The notes below the pieces were generated by a model, which was given only the letters and a program-made list of their open reading frames with translations, was not told the DNA's origin and did not search any database. Of a stretch of DNA of 64,000 nucleotides, positions 11,435-22,400 are shown one piece after another (position 1 is the first letter of the stretch; every line of letters starts with the position of its first letter). The stretch is from Coprinellus micaceus. Lineage: Eukaryota; Basidiomycota; Agaricomycetes; Agaricales; Psathyrellaceae. The stretch spans positions 434,001 through 498,000 of the forward strand of contig OX596339.1 in assembly GCA_951394405.1 (NCBI GenBank), in the 5' to 3' direction. Made by a program: the position numbers and the translations under genes.

Positions 11435-12647
11435 ATGTCTCTATTCTGCCGCAAGAAGAGACACTCCTCTGCTAGTGACAAGGTTGGGGACGCTCCTCAA
11501 CCTTCCAGCGTCCTATCGAGCGACAAAGGACGCTCTGTTGTGGTACGCCAATGCCCTTCTGCCTGATAACAGCCGGACGATTTGGTCTGACGCACCCCGT
11601 AGATAGACTACTCAAAGAAGGGGAGTCAGGATGTCACCAAGGGTGTTTTCTACACAGCCCTTCCTCGTGCATTCAGGAACGTCCATCTCTACAGGGACTT
11701 CCACACCATGGATAAGAAGCTGCTCGAGGCGCTAGGCGCCACTTTCAAGCAGTTTTCCACGGGTGGCACGAGCGAAAGTCTATTCCAGGATATGAGCTGG
11801 GATGATCTCACCGGGGCCTTCGCCACGAGCCTGTACTTCCGTCAGCAGGGTAATACTTCGGCGAAAAAGAACCCACCCTTCACCGCCTACGATGTCCAGC
11901 TGCACCGCGGTTTTAGAAACTTTCTGCAGAAGGTGAACGTTCGAATGAGTGACACTGTATTCCGACTCCTAATGCGTTTAACAGAAAGAGAAAATTGTCG
12001 AGAAGCATATGGCGGCTTCAAAGGGCAAAGTCATCCAGGATGTAAGCATTTCCCGGCCTTAAGCTCCCTGAGGTGACATTCATTAATGGATCCCCCCCCC
12101 CCCCCCCCCCCCCCCCAATAGGCCAAGGCCTGGTTCGGGTCCTTCATCGACGACCCCGAAGTCAGCGACAGCATCCAGTTAAGCTTCCCCGAAGTCGCTC
12201 AGAGCATTGCAAACTTTCAAAAGCCCGTCGACGGGCCAGACGGAAGGGCCATCACCCGTGACCAGAACGACCAACACGAGGAGGTCTTCCTCGACATCGG
12301 TGTATTGCGCTTCCCAGATTTCGAAACGCCGTTCATCAAGGTAAACACCTGCACTACCCGAGCCATAGGTATCTTATCTGCCATGCTTCAGGTCTACAGG
12401 CTCAAGCTCATTGCTTGGACGGAGTACAACGTGAAGGCCATGCGCATTCGAAGTGGTATCAGAGGAGGTAAGCTCATCCCATTCAATCGTCAGCCTGGAC
12501 AACGAGTGTTGATTCCCCCAAACTATAGAATTCAACTCCTGCGAATACGTCCCTCGCTCGGAGTTCCTGGAGACCTTCCAGCCGCATCTCCTCGAGGAGG
12601 CTCGAAGGGTTGCAATGGGACTGCTCGCCGGCTCCCCCCCGTCGTGA
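11435..12647 (+). CDS. A-family protein, copy A2 (unknown function)
   Basis: Unknown function. ATG at 11435 (MSLFCRKKRHSSASDKVGDA), then IDYSKKGSQDVTKGVFYTAL and NVHLYRDFHTMDKKLLEALG. The helical domain holds QDMSWDDLTGAFATSLYFRQ and FTAYDVQLHRGFRNFLQK. Then KEKIVEKHMAASKGKVIQD, AKAWFGSFIDDPEVSDSIQL, VFLDIGVLRFPDFETPFIK, VYRLKLIAWTEYNVKAMRIR, and the last exon EFNSCEYVPRSEFLETFQ to MGLLAGSPPS with TGA at 12645-12647. All introns have plausible borders and match A3 base for base over long stretches. The intron before AKAWF holds a run of 25 C just ahead of its acceptor; the same intron of A3 has 5. The downstream flank is also conserved with that of A3. Confidence 0.75.
12092..12116 (+). repeat. 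C(25) homopolymer at a 3' splice site
   Basis: A pure run of 25 cytosines sits in an A2 intron, four bases (aata) before the acceptor AG. The matching place in A3 (near 28432) is gatggcccccaatag, with five C. The run could be a true expansion or a sequencing and assembly artefact. Confidence 0.9.
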
Positions 12648-13121
12648 CGATACGATTTATCTTTGAGAACACCGACAGTTTACCGCCTCGAGTAGAGATC
12701 TACGAGTTGTCCCTGGAGTCGATATGCTCTTCACCCACCTATGCCTTCTTCCCTCCCGTCGCAGTGCGTCACCCGGCTTCCCCAAGCCATAGACACTCTT
12801 TCGGATATCCAAACGCCTGTACTGGCGCTGTATTTGCCTGGTCGTGCGCTTTGTAATTGCCACGTACCCCGTTCCTGTAATTTAGACTGTTGGTCACCCC
12901 CTTCATCATTCTGTTGCAAACCCACTGTTCATTTCCGTAAACCCAGAGGTAACAACGCGATTGGTTTTGACCTGCCTAACTAGTCGGCCTTTTCACTGCG
13001 GACAGATCTGGTATGTCTACCTGGGGGATCGCAAAGCTGATCTAGAGTCATCGGCGAGCGTCATGCTATGCACCCCATGCATTCATTCGTGCCCTCGAAG
13101 CCTAGTCAACGGAAAACTTCA

Positions 13122-13594
13122 ATGGCAGAAATAAATCAGCAAAGCACCAGCCCTAACTTAGTCCCTGATACAGTGAACAATGAGTACTTCATTTTTGGTT
13201 TTGGAGTACAGCTATTCGAGAAGATAAATGACGAGATCAATGGTAAGCCATCCAACCTCCTTGTTCTGAGGGAGGGTTTACCCTCGGCGACATGCGCAGC
13301 TCAATTTCGCTGGGAGTCCGTAGTTCGAGACTATACGACACTCCAATGTTACCAGCCCGCCCAATGGAGATCTCAAACCAAGTGTAACTTCACCCAGCCG
13401 CATCGTCGCACTGTAGGGTCTGAATGGCAGGGCGGGGTCGAATCCTGACAGCCTCCTCCAAGACCCGGAGATGATGCAAAATGTCCTCATAGGGGTGGCC
13501 TTCGACGTCAAATGCGAGACGCACCGGTGCCTGCTGCATACGGACCTATTAAAGGCCGGAAAGACCACCTGCTACAGCGCCATGAGACACATTA
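13122..13594 (+). pseudogene. C-family copy C2, broken
   Basis: The start MAEINQQSTSPNLVPDT matches the start of C3 (MAEVTQESTSTKVTDT), and the whole stretch lines up with 29462-29900 at an offset of about 16.33 kb. In the C3 frame, C2 has at least two in-frame stops (TAG after the codons for FAGSP, and TAG after RIVAL). The donor after the LLK codons is changed from gtaagc to gccgga. The box MMQNVLIGVAFDV is still readable. Beyond about 13594 I cannot align it to C3 with confidence, although qlRLTEY-like codons near 13855 might be a relic of the tail exon. It follows A2 in the same direction, as the other C genes follow their A genes. Confidence 0.7.
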
Positions 13595-15820
13595 ATGTTA
13601 GATCCTCGCTCAGTTCCGGGAATCACGAACCTTGAAGGCCTCATCGCTCTGGCCATGGGACAGAGGTTCAAGACCTCGGGCCAGCCGCCATACCAGGTGG
13701 AAAAGTGGACATGAAAGGAGACGGGGACCGTTCCAAATCGCGGTGTGGCGGGGAGAGCCGATTGGTGGGTCCCAAGTTGTCCATCGGGCGATGGACTACC
13801 CAACCTGGTGTCGAGGACTGGCACGTTCTACTGTGATTCTTGGTCGGACCTTTCAGCTTCGTCTGACGGAATACACTCACAAATCTGGGACTTACTCGAG
13901 CAGCACAATCGGCTTCTGTAAATCATCTCGTTGCAAAGCACTCGGACTCGCAGAAATTCAAGTTGGATTGATGGCTCGTGCACCTGGGCTGCATATACCA
14001 CGTACGGGAGACTTGGACTCCATGGTAAGCGCTTAACAAGAGCCCGGCTACCGTGACGAGGCAAAGTCACGATTGGTTGGCATAGCCGTGTGAGTCAAAC
14101 ACGTACAAGCACATGGTCCCGTACTTAAACTTTATTTCGAGTCAGATCTCTTTTATTTTTATTTTTTAGTGGCTTTTCAGTCCTTGTGGTTATCGTCTCT
14201 CAGAGACCGTACCTAGTACGCCCAAGGACGTCATTAAATTTGTGTGAGTAGGCTGGTTCGGCCCACTCGGGTTCAGTTTCGCCACCACGGAGGTAATGCT
14301 TTTACGCACGAGAGCACGTTGCTCACAGTGTGGGACTCGCTTCACTGCCATGGTGCCGTCCAGACAGAATCTTCGCCAGCCCCCTCCACCCACCATCCGG
14401 GCCAAACTGTATCGTTCCACCACAGCATACACTGCCAGGCGAAAAAGGCCTATCTGAGCCTCCGGTAGGGGGCCGTCCTGGGGAAGGTGTGGGCGTGCGC
14501 CTGGAGTGTGATTCGGCGGATGGCTGCGTCGCATCAACAGACCAGTGATGGGCTCGGACCCACTGCCCTTACCTCCTGAGCACCTCCTGGGCACGGAGGT
14601 CGGCCAGACAGGATGTCAGGGGCCCCTACAATTTTTACCAGCTCGGGGCTTGCCCAGCACGATTTGCTTCATTTTCACCTCAGAATCAATACAAATTTTG
14701 AATACAAAAGATGTTCGGATTGGATTGGGAATCAAATCAATATATTGACAATCGGGTCCTACTACAGCGCGTACTACGATGGAAATGTGATATGGTCGTG
14801 CTATGCGGTGCGCAGATGCTCGGGGATGGTGGGGGGCTTATAGGGAGGGATGTGTTTGAGGGAAAGCAGTAGAGGGGTGCTGAATGGGAGGTACCATGAG
14901 ATCGACATGAATGACTGAGTGAGACGACTAATACTCACAGGATCGCCATGTCCCCCATCAACTCAATCCTCGCAACGAAGAGAAAAATCTGCTGTGGGCT
15001 AGCAAATCCATTGAGCAAAGAGCCACCTAACGAAGAGATTGAGACTCATGACTTACGTGTCGGATGAGGGTGGGTCCAGGAACAAACACACCACAAAGGT
15101 AATGGGACGTCTAAAAAAGATACGTTGAGAAGAGGGAACCGGATAGGAGTGTACCTCGTTGAGACTCACCAAAGTAGATTGGAGTCAAATGAGTGTTATC
15201 GAGAGGCTAAGGATGAAAAAACTAAGTGTTTGAAAGAGGAATGATACACACAACATACATACCTGTTGAACCGCTCCGTGAACGCCGCCCAAATTGTTGT
15301 ATCTTCAGGTGGGTCATTTGGTGCTATGGGTATGGTGTCAGCAGGGGTGGGGTATATAGTCAGGTACCTTACCACCATGACAAACGGCAAGCACGAGTGA
15401 GAGAGGAGGACAAGGGTATTCAACGTCGCCACGCGTCAGAAAACCAACCATTGTTTGGCACTAGACTTGCTGCCAAATAAACAAACGAGCGCCTACAACT
15501 TGTCCTCCCAACGCAGGAGAAGCTCACGTCAAGATGATTGCAGGGGTGAAGTGAAGAAATGTAATATGATTTATTTTAGCTGGAAACATGTGAGGTTTAC
15601 GGAGTGATTCAGATAGTAACGCCGGAGTATGAGACCACAGCAGGACGAGGTTCTGCAGTGGTCGCAGCGGAGGAGGAAGTCCCGGAGAACAGTTGCTCGT
15701 CAATTCGATCGATACCTGACGCACCCTTTTCAATCGGGAAGGCCTTACGATCCATCTCAACGATGTCGGACACATATCTAGAGCCAGGTCAGGACCAGGT
15801 AGCCAGAGATCTGGAACAAC
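13595..15820. other. Region between C2 and the Plavaka-like block, no firm gene
   Basis: No coding chain I trust. AT-rich stretches occur near 14150-14170 and 14680-14760. Several short spliced-looking frames on the minus strand (15196-15775) could be 3' exons of the gene that ends at 15821, but no domain is seen. The left edge of the Plavaka-like block should lie here; I did not find convincing terminal repeats. Confidence 0.4.
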
Positions 15821-17514
15821 TCACCGAGCCCAAGCCTCCGAGTCCTTGGGTCCCAAAGCAACCTGGAGGCGCTTGTAATGCCAGTCCCAGAGTTGCCAGA
15901 AGTTGGGGTTCATGGGGCAGGTGGGCACTGCGACCATTTCGAGACGGTGGTTCTGCATCGTCCCATTCTCAAACAAGGTTACGCCATAGGGCGCTATGGG
16001 CTCTGGAGCTGGCTGGGTGTTGGCGCCGGTCGCAGAGGGGGGTGAGGTCACCGAGGAGTCGGAGCTGGCCTTGCGCTTGGCCGGAGGTTGACCTTGGGGA
16101 TCCGTCTCGATGACCCTCAGCTCGGGATGCTCAATGCCGAAACGACGCTGGAAAGAGAGTAAGAAAGATATCGGAGTCAAGAAAGTCGTCGGACATACCA
16201 GCATTGCAGTCTTCACACAGTCTGCCCGATGCGGCATAGCTCCCTTCCCTCGATACTTCTCGGCGAGCCTGTATGTACACATGGCGAGCGACTGGAGCTT
16301 GCCCTTCGAAGAAGGGTCAATGCTCTTGAGAATCTACGGGGATTACATAGATGTCAGTAATGTCAACTGAAATACTAAGGGAGATCGAGCCACTTACATA
16401 TTCGCGGAGGCCATTTTTGACGCTGGAAGCAATTTTTGAACACTCCTGGTTGAGTATCCTCGAGTTTGCCGGTGTTTCGAAGGCCTCGCCAAAGTGGAGA
16501 GATGCTTTCTTGGCCTCACATGCCGCCTAAGGAAGCCACTTAGACAATGAGTAGAAATATGAATGAACAACACCACTTACATAAAGACGTTCGGGGAGAT
16601 CGTTAAAGGAATAGTTGCTTGGTTCGAAGATGATGCCGTTGGCGAGGGAGCGAATGTTTTCCTGAGATGCAAGGCTCAGCCTCATGGTGGTGGAAAGAGG
16701 GATGAGAGGGGAGATAGAGTCTTACTCACCATATGAATTTCGGAGAGGCGGAATGGAATCAGAGACAAGCGGTTCTCCAACTTCTCAAACATGCTGACAA
16801 GGTTCTCCATGGGGGGGACCTGAACCCTTAGCTGTTCGGTGAGCTGCTGTCCGTGCAGAACAGCAGCGAGGATGAAGAAGATTGGGACGGCAACCTCTTT
16901 CGTCATTCCGGGGAGCTTTCCGACAATCTAGTGTGGGGAGTGGTCAGAACAGAACCTGTGAAGGGACTGAGACATACCTCTCGAAACGCCGCAAGTCGCA
17001 TTGACGACACCGTGTTGAGACCATAATCCTGAACGACAACGTGAAAGAGGTCGTTCGAGATGAAGGCCTCAATGCTTGAGAACGAGGTGTGGGCTTGAGG
17101 GGCGAAGTCGTTGAATGGCATACCATGTTCATCGTCCAGGGGGTGCTCGAAGGACGAATTTGCCGAGCCGCTGGAGTTCGATGGCGTCGAGTGTTGGGCA
17201 TGCTGAGAGGTTGAAGACCACCCCGATGGTGCGGGCTGGCGAGCCATAGCTGGAGTCGAAAAGGAATGCATCGATTGGCGGTTGTTCGAAGGGGTGCCCA
17301 TCTGGGGTGGGCCGGGCCGCGACGACACGGGCCTGGAGAACCCTGTGTCGAGGGCGTCGAGCCAAGAGGGATTGGTGCACATGGGAGGTGATCGAGGGAA
17401 ACACGCGTGGCAATTCAATTAGTAATCATCAAGCAAAATTAATTAACGATCGCGTCGCGTGTCGCGCAGAATGGAGGGATGTAAGAGACGGTCTTGCTCA
17501 CCTGCGGGAGACAT
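15821..17514 (-). CDS. Transposon-linked protein of unknown function, divergent from 17835 gene
   Basis: Not recognised with certainty. Proposed ATG at 17514 (MSPAG), one intron, then a Ser/Pro-rich N-terminus (SRPVSSRPGPPQMGTPSNNR) and a helical core: FEHPLDDEHGMPFNDFAPQA, IEAFISNDLFHVVVQDYGLN, KLPGMTKEVAVPIFFILAAV, NYSFNDLPERLY, ILKSIDPSSKGKLQSLAMCT, YRLAEKYRGKGAMPHRADC. The tail contains basic SPPAKRKASS-like codons and a Trp-rich stretch (NPNFWQLWDWHYKRLQ), with stop at 15821. Exons are separated by four or five short introns. It is divergently arranged with the 17835 gene and lies next to the large Plavaka-like gene. I infer that the three belong to one mobile element, because such Ser/Pro-rich helper genes sit beside this transposon type in other Agaricomycetes (memory, not checked). 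Confidence 0.5.
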
Positions 17515-17834
17515 GGTGGAGGTGGGGATGTATCCAGAGGAGTTGTTGTGCGTTTGGGGCACACCCTGGGCTTGGGAGGAATCCCAGGTATCCATATGCC
17601 AAGTTCCAACGGTACAAGGGGGTGGACAAGGAGAGAAAGGAAGGGGGATTGGAATTTGTAGCAAACGTCCGAGTTTGGTCGTATTTGAAACGGCCTGCGC
17701 TGGCCTTCCTCTCCAACGTTCTAGCGGTTTCTAGAAAGAAGGACATGTGAGCGGAAAACAAATTTCAGGATGTGGTCACGCACATAATCCAGTCTTCCCA
17801 TCACGTCGCCTTTGCTCCCCTTCTCCTCTTACAC

Positions 17835-19285
17835 ATGAAGAAGCCGAGCCCCTCCCCAAAGCGCGAAGACGGCAACGATCCAGATGACATGCCTGACAAC
17901 AGGAGCCCTACGGTCAAGCAGGAGGATGACAGCGATGATGGAAAGCCCTCAGTCAAGCCCAACAAACACGAACCGGTCGTCGGGCCCAACAGACGTGAAC
18001 CAGTCAGCCACCCTCAAGGTACGCCTGATGTTTCTAACGTTGGCCTTCTCACTGAAGATGCTGAAGACCAAGGGGGCCCGCCGGACTTACGTCCAGCTGC
18101 CCCCCGTTTTGCCTCGTACTCGTGGGCTCCAACCTGCCACGCCCTACGTCAACCACAGCCCTTTCCGCTAGCTGCAGAGCTTGCTGAACGCAGCACTGGA
18201 CGAAACTCCTCGGTGCCCTTTGCAGAGGATCCATTGCCGTTTGCAAATGGATTTCCGTCTACCCCACTCAACCAACGGACGGAGCCTGTCCTCCTCGAGC
18301 CTCGTCGGTGCTCTCAACCTGGCCAGCGCCACACCTTCAAGTATGGTTAGTATACTCCTCGATTATAAATGGCTGATGGATGTCCCACCTATAGCTTGCT
18401 CAACGGCGGTCTGTTGGACAGCCAGGTGTCCGACACGCAGCTGTGGGGATCCCCCGGACATCACAAACCGTCACCTGGACTCGAATATGCCGATGAAGAG
18501 GTTGCTGAGCATCTGGAGTTGGCCAATGCAGATCCGAGCTCGTCCCCGCTTCATGACTCGCAGACCTATTACAGTATGTTCAGCTCCATCCCCTGTCACC
18601 AATGATATCCCACTCACCTTCCTCTACAGTGCGCGACAACCTTGTGGCTCTTGTGAATAGTGGAGAGCGTTCCCCCGGATGGGCTGCTGCCCACCAGCTG
18701 CCCAACGACGGACCTCCACTTCCCGAGTTCCACTCCAACGGCTTCTGGGGGAACGACGCTATGCCCGAGCCCATCGCGGTTGGTCCTCCGGAACAGGATG
18801 CGGCCCCACATGCACCCACAGTCACCCACACCGCCAACACCAACACCGTTGCACCTCCTGGCACCGCTGGTCCCATCAATAACGAGGCCGCCCCTGGTCC
18901 TGCCTTGCCTGCTGTTCTCCTTGCAGCTGCTGCGATCCCTGCCAACCCTGCTACACCCCCTCGTCGTTTCAACGAAGATGCACCGCGCCCCGCAACAGAA
19001 CCCCATCGCCAATCCCGCTTCCGCATCCAAGACCACTTTGAGCTTGGCGCAGTGGACTCAGTCCGCCACGCTCGCTCCAGCACGAGAAACGCGATGCGAG
19101 GCATCGTCGATCGGGTCAGTGTGGACAGGAGGAGGCTCCAGCGTGAGAGAGACGAGCTCGAGGCCAGGCTAGAGACCATGACTGAGAGACTCGCTATCCT
19201 CGAGGCTGAAAGGGACTATGAAGAGGACAGAAAAAGCAAGCGCCTTTGTAGGCACTGGTACGATGATGACAAGGAGAACGTTTAG
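17835..19285 (+). CDS. Acidic, Pro-rich protein with C-terminal coiled coil; transposon-linked, function unknown
   Basis: Unknown function. The first ATG in the long frame is at 17835 (MKKPSPSPKREDGNDPDDMP). The N-terminus is acidic and Lys/Asp-rich. After two or three introns come SLLNGGLLDSQVSDTQLWGS and EVAEHLELANADPSSSPLHD, then an Ala/Pro-rich linker (ALPAVLLAAAAIPANPATPP). The end is a basic helix and coiled coil: RHARSSTRNAMRGIVDRVSV, RRRLQRERDELEARLETMTE, and the tail CRHWYDDDKENV with stop at 19283-19285. The coiled coil suggests self-association. It converges on the Plavaka-like gene (stop at 19420) with 134 bp between stops, and is divergent from the gene starting at 17514. No catalytic motif is seen. 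Confidence 0.55.
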
Positions 19286-19419
19286 ATACTACGATAAATA
19301 TGCCCTAACAATGATTGAATGAAAAGTGAACTTGAAGTGAACGAAATGATAGATGAATGAAACGAAAGGATAGACGAACGAATGAGCATAAAGTCACGAA
19401 AGATGGTGACGCCCGGCTC

Positions 19420-22400
19420 TCAGCCTCGATAAGGATGGTAGCGGGACGTTGGTAACCACTGATAGTCGTGTGGTGGCTCTTGATATTGGGGTTGCTCAGG
19501 ACTGACTGCTGGGTACGAGGGACTGTTGAATTGATGCGGCGCTTCGATGAAGCCCTGATAGGGCACCTGCGAGGAGCCCTGCATAAAGTCGTGGTGATGG
19601 GCTTGTGAGAAACCTTGCGTGTGTTCGTAGGGGGCATGGTGGGGCGGTGGGAGGGGTGGATAGTGATTATCATCATACGCCGCACTATGTAGCTGGTGGT
19701 TGTCAGTTGGCCGGGACAGATATAGCTGGGGGCCTTGGGGTTCCTGAACTTCATTTCTTGCCGTCGTTGCTGGGATGGTCTTCTTTTTAGCTTTCCTACC
19801 TGCCCCTCGTCCGCCCGACCTGCTCTTGGCTCCACGCGTCGAGGCGTTACTGGCTGATGCTGGAAGGGCGATGCTGGTGGTAGTTGGTACCCCCGGATTG
19901 ACAACATTGGGGGCTTGGGTTGTAGAAGCGACACCAAGGCTGAGGGTGTCGTTGTCCTTGGACGCCGCGGCACTCTTCACCTCACCGTACAAGGCCTCGG
20001 CACTCATCTGAAGTGTTCGCTCAAGAGGTAGGGCTTCGGAGGGTATGCGGAAGGGTTGAACGTAGCGTGCAGCATGCATCTGGGATGTATTCAGAAGGAT
20101 CGAATCATCTGGGTTCTTGTGCACAATTATCTTCGTCGTGAGGTCCGTCTCTTGTCGTTCCTGCTGCCGGTTCCTGATTCCTGTCGCCTCGCAGCCATGC
20201 TCACAGCAGGAGTGCTGTACATTAACCGCGCAGAGTATATCCTATCACAATCAGGTGAGACTCGGAAAGAGAGGGAGTGAGGAATAAGTACCCACAGAAG
20301 CAACAACAGATGAGTAAATTGCCCGCCCAACGAGATAAGGCATTCCATGTGGGCTACCAGGCTCGATTCGCTCGTAATGTTGAATAAGAACATACGCAGG
20401 GTCACCAGAGGAATCACCCCTTCTCTGACCAATCTCTGCAATTCGCCCCACATAGTTCTCCCCTGGTCCCCTCGGTTTAACAACCACAAACTTATCTCTC
20501 GTGCAGATGTCGTTGCTGTCCAGGACAAAACGCTCACAGGGGAAATATGACCCATCAGCAAAACCCTCATCGAAGCAGAGCTGGGCAGCACGCATCTGGC
20601 GGTATGCGACTGGCTCTTTTTGAAGACGTTTGCACTCGTGCTCTTCACAAAAAGTCAGTAAACAGAGAGTGCAATACAGGAGTCATGCTCACTACGTGTA
20701 TACCCTGCATCTAACCCAAGGTACCGGGAGACAGGGTGTCGGCCAATGAGCTCTTCCTGTGGTCCAGGCCCAACACAGGTCCAGTGAGACCGGTCGGAGG
20801 TAAAGGGTGGTTGTTTATAGTCAGCTCGCTTCACTGTTGCCCCTCCTTCCGCAACGAAATCGGCAGTTCGAAGACGAATGAACCATCCCCCACTGACCAT
20901 ATGTCGAAGGCGGTTCCATTGGGCGAAGGCACGTGCAATGTCTCGAGATGGGGCTTGCCTGTTAGAATGAATACTCTTCGCACGGATGATGGCGTTGTAC
21001 GACTCAAATGTTTCTGTCGCAAAGAGTATTGCGGGGCCAAAGCGTCTGACGTGGTCTGGCAGGTGTATGAGAAGATGGAATTTTGGTTTGTTGAACCATC
21101 GTCCAGTCCAGGCGGCCGTCCGCAGCAGGAATTGTTGTATCTCTTCGGTGAGGGTCGCCTGGGATGACGGTAAGTGCTTTTCGTGACCGGAAATAAAATG
21201 CAGGTGCTCACCGAATATGCGTCGATGTCAGGGATCTCAGGCTGCCAAATGAGGGGTACTAGCTTCGATAGCGACACCCAGGTTGCATAGCATTCATCTG
21301 AAACCATCCCTTTGAGGACAAACGGAGCGACTTGGGCAATTGCACGGAAATCTCGCCCGACTAGAGACCCGTTGTAGAACACCAGTGTTGGTCCATCCAA
21401 AGGCGACAAGCCCAGGCCATGCGTATCGACACATGAAAGTCGAACAGCAAGCTTATCCTTAAGAGAGTCCTTGTTCTTGAGCTGGTGGTTGATTGCGTCA
21501 CGCCAGAAGTACTTGACCATGCCCAGGAGGACAACATGCAGGACCTCAACAGGAGTATCAGTGTGGGCGTCTAATCCTGAAAGGTGTCAGGTAAGCGTTT
21601 GAATCAAAGGAAACTGTGCTAGATACACCAACCTTGAAGACGCCAGACAGGATTGATCATATCCTCAACCTCCTTCCCAGACTTGTCAAAACGGTCCCAC
21701 CACTCGTTCAGTGATGCAGCCTTCGTATGGTCGGCTCGACGAGATTTGTACGAGCTGAATATATCCTGTAAAAAGTGATTCTGGAAGGTATCCTTCACAC
21801 CAGTTGCGGTCTTCTTGCTCTTGATCGTCGTTTCATTGCCGATATCTCGAGCATCCTCAAAGTAGCTCAGAAGAACCTGCTTCGTCTCGGTTGCATTCCG
21901 GGGAGCACCACCCTAAAAATATTTGAATGAGTCCATGGTGTTGTAGTGCAGAGAGGAGAACTTACGTGCAGGGCATCCACGAGGCGTCGCCGCATAAACT
22001 CCACGCCAGCACGAACAAGACCAGGAGGTCGCTCGGGTTCAGAAGGGTCAGCTGCCGGAACAAGTTGGTGGAGGGAAGGAGGATTCCCCCCAATAGGTTG
22101 GGTGGTTGAGGAAGCGTCAATAACCAAAGGTCCTTCAGGGGGTTGCCCACCACCAAGGTCCAGATTCAACTGGTCGAAAGCGTCGTCCAAGTCCACGTCG
22201 GGGTCAAGCTCGTCACCCATGTCAGAACCCTCGTCGTCGTCCCCCGGAAGCTTCAATCCCTTAGCGCCCACTGCATGACACGTGCGGCAGTACTTTCTAC
22301 CGCGCATCCCAATGTGGCACGCCATCTCACTCTGCATTGGATTATCTCCGAGCAAATCCAGGACGACGGGGAAGAACATGACAGCGTCCTGACGCTCAGC

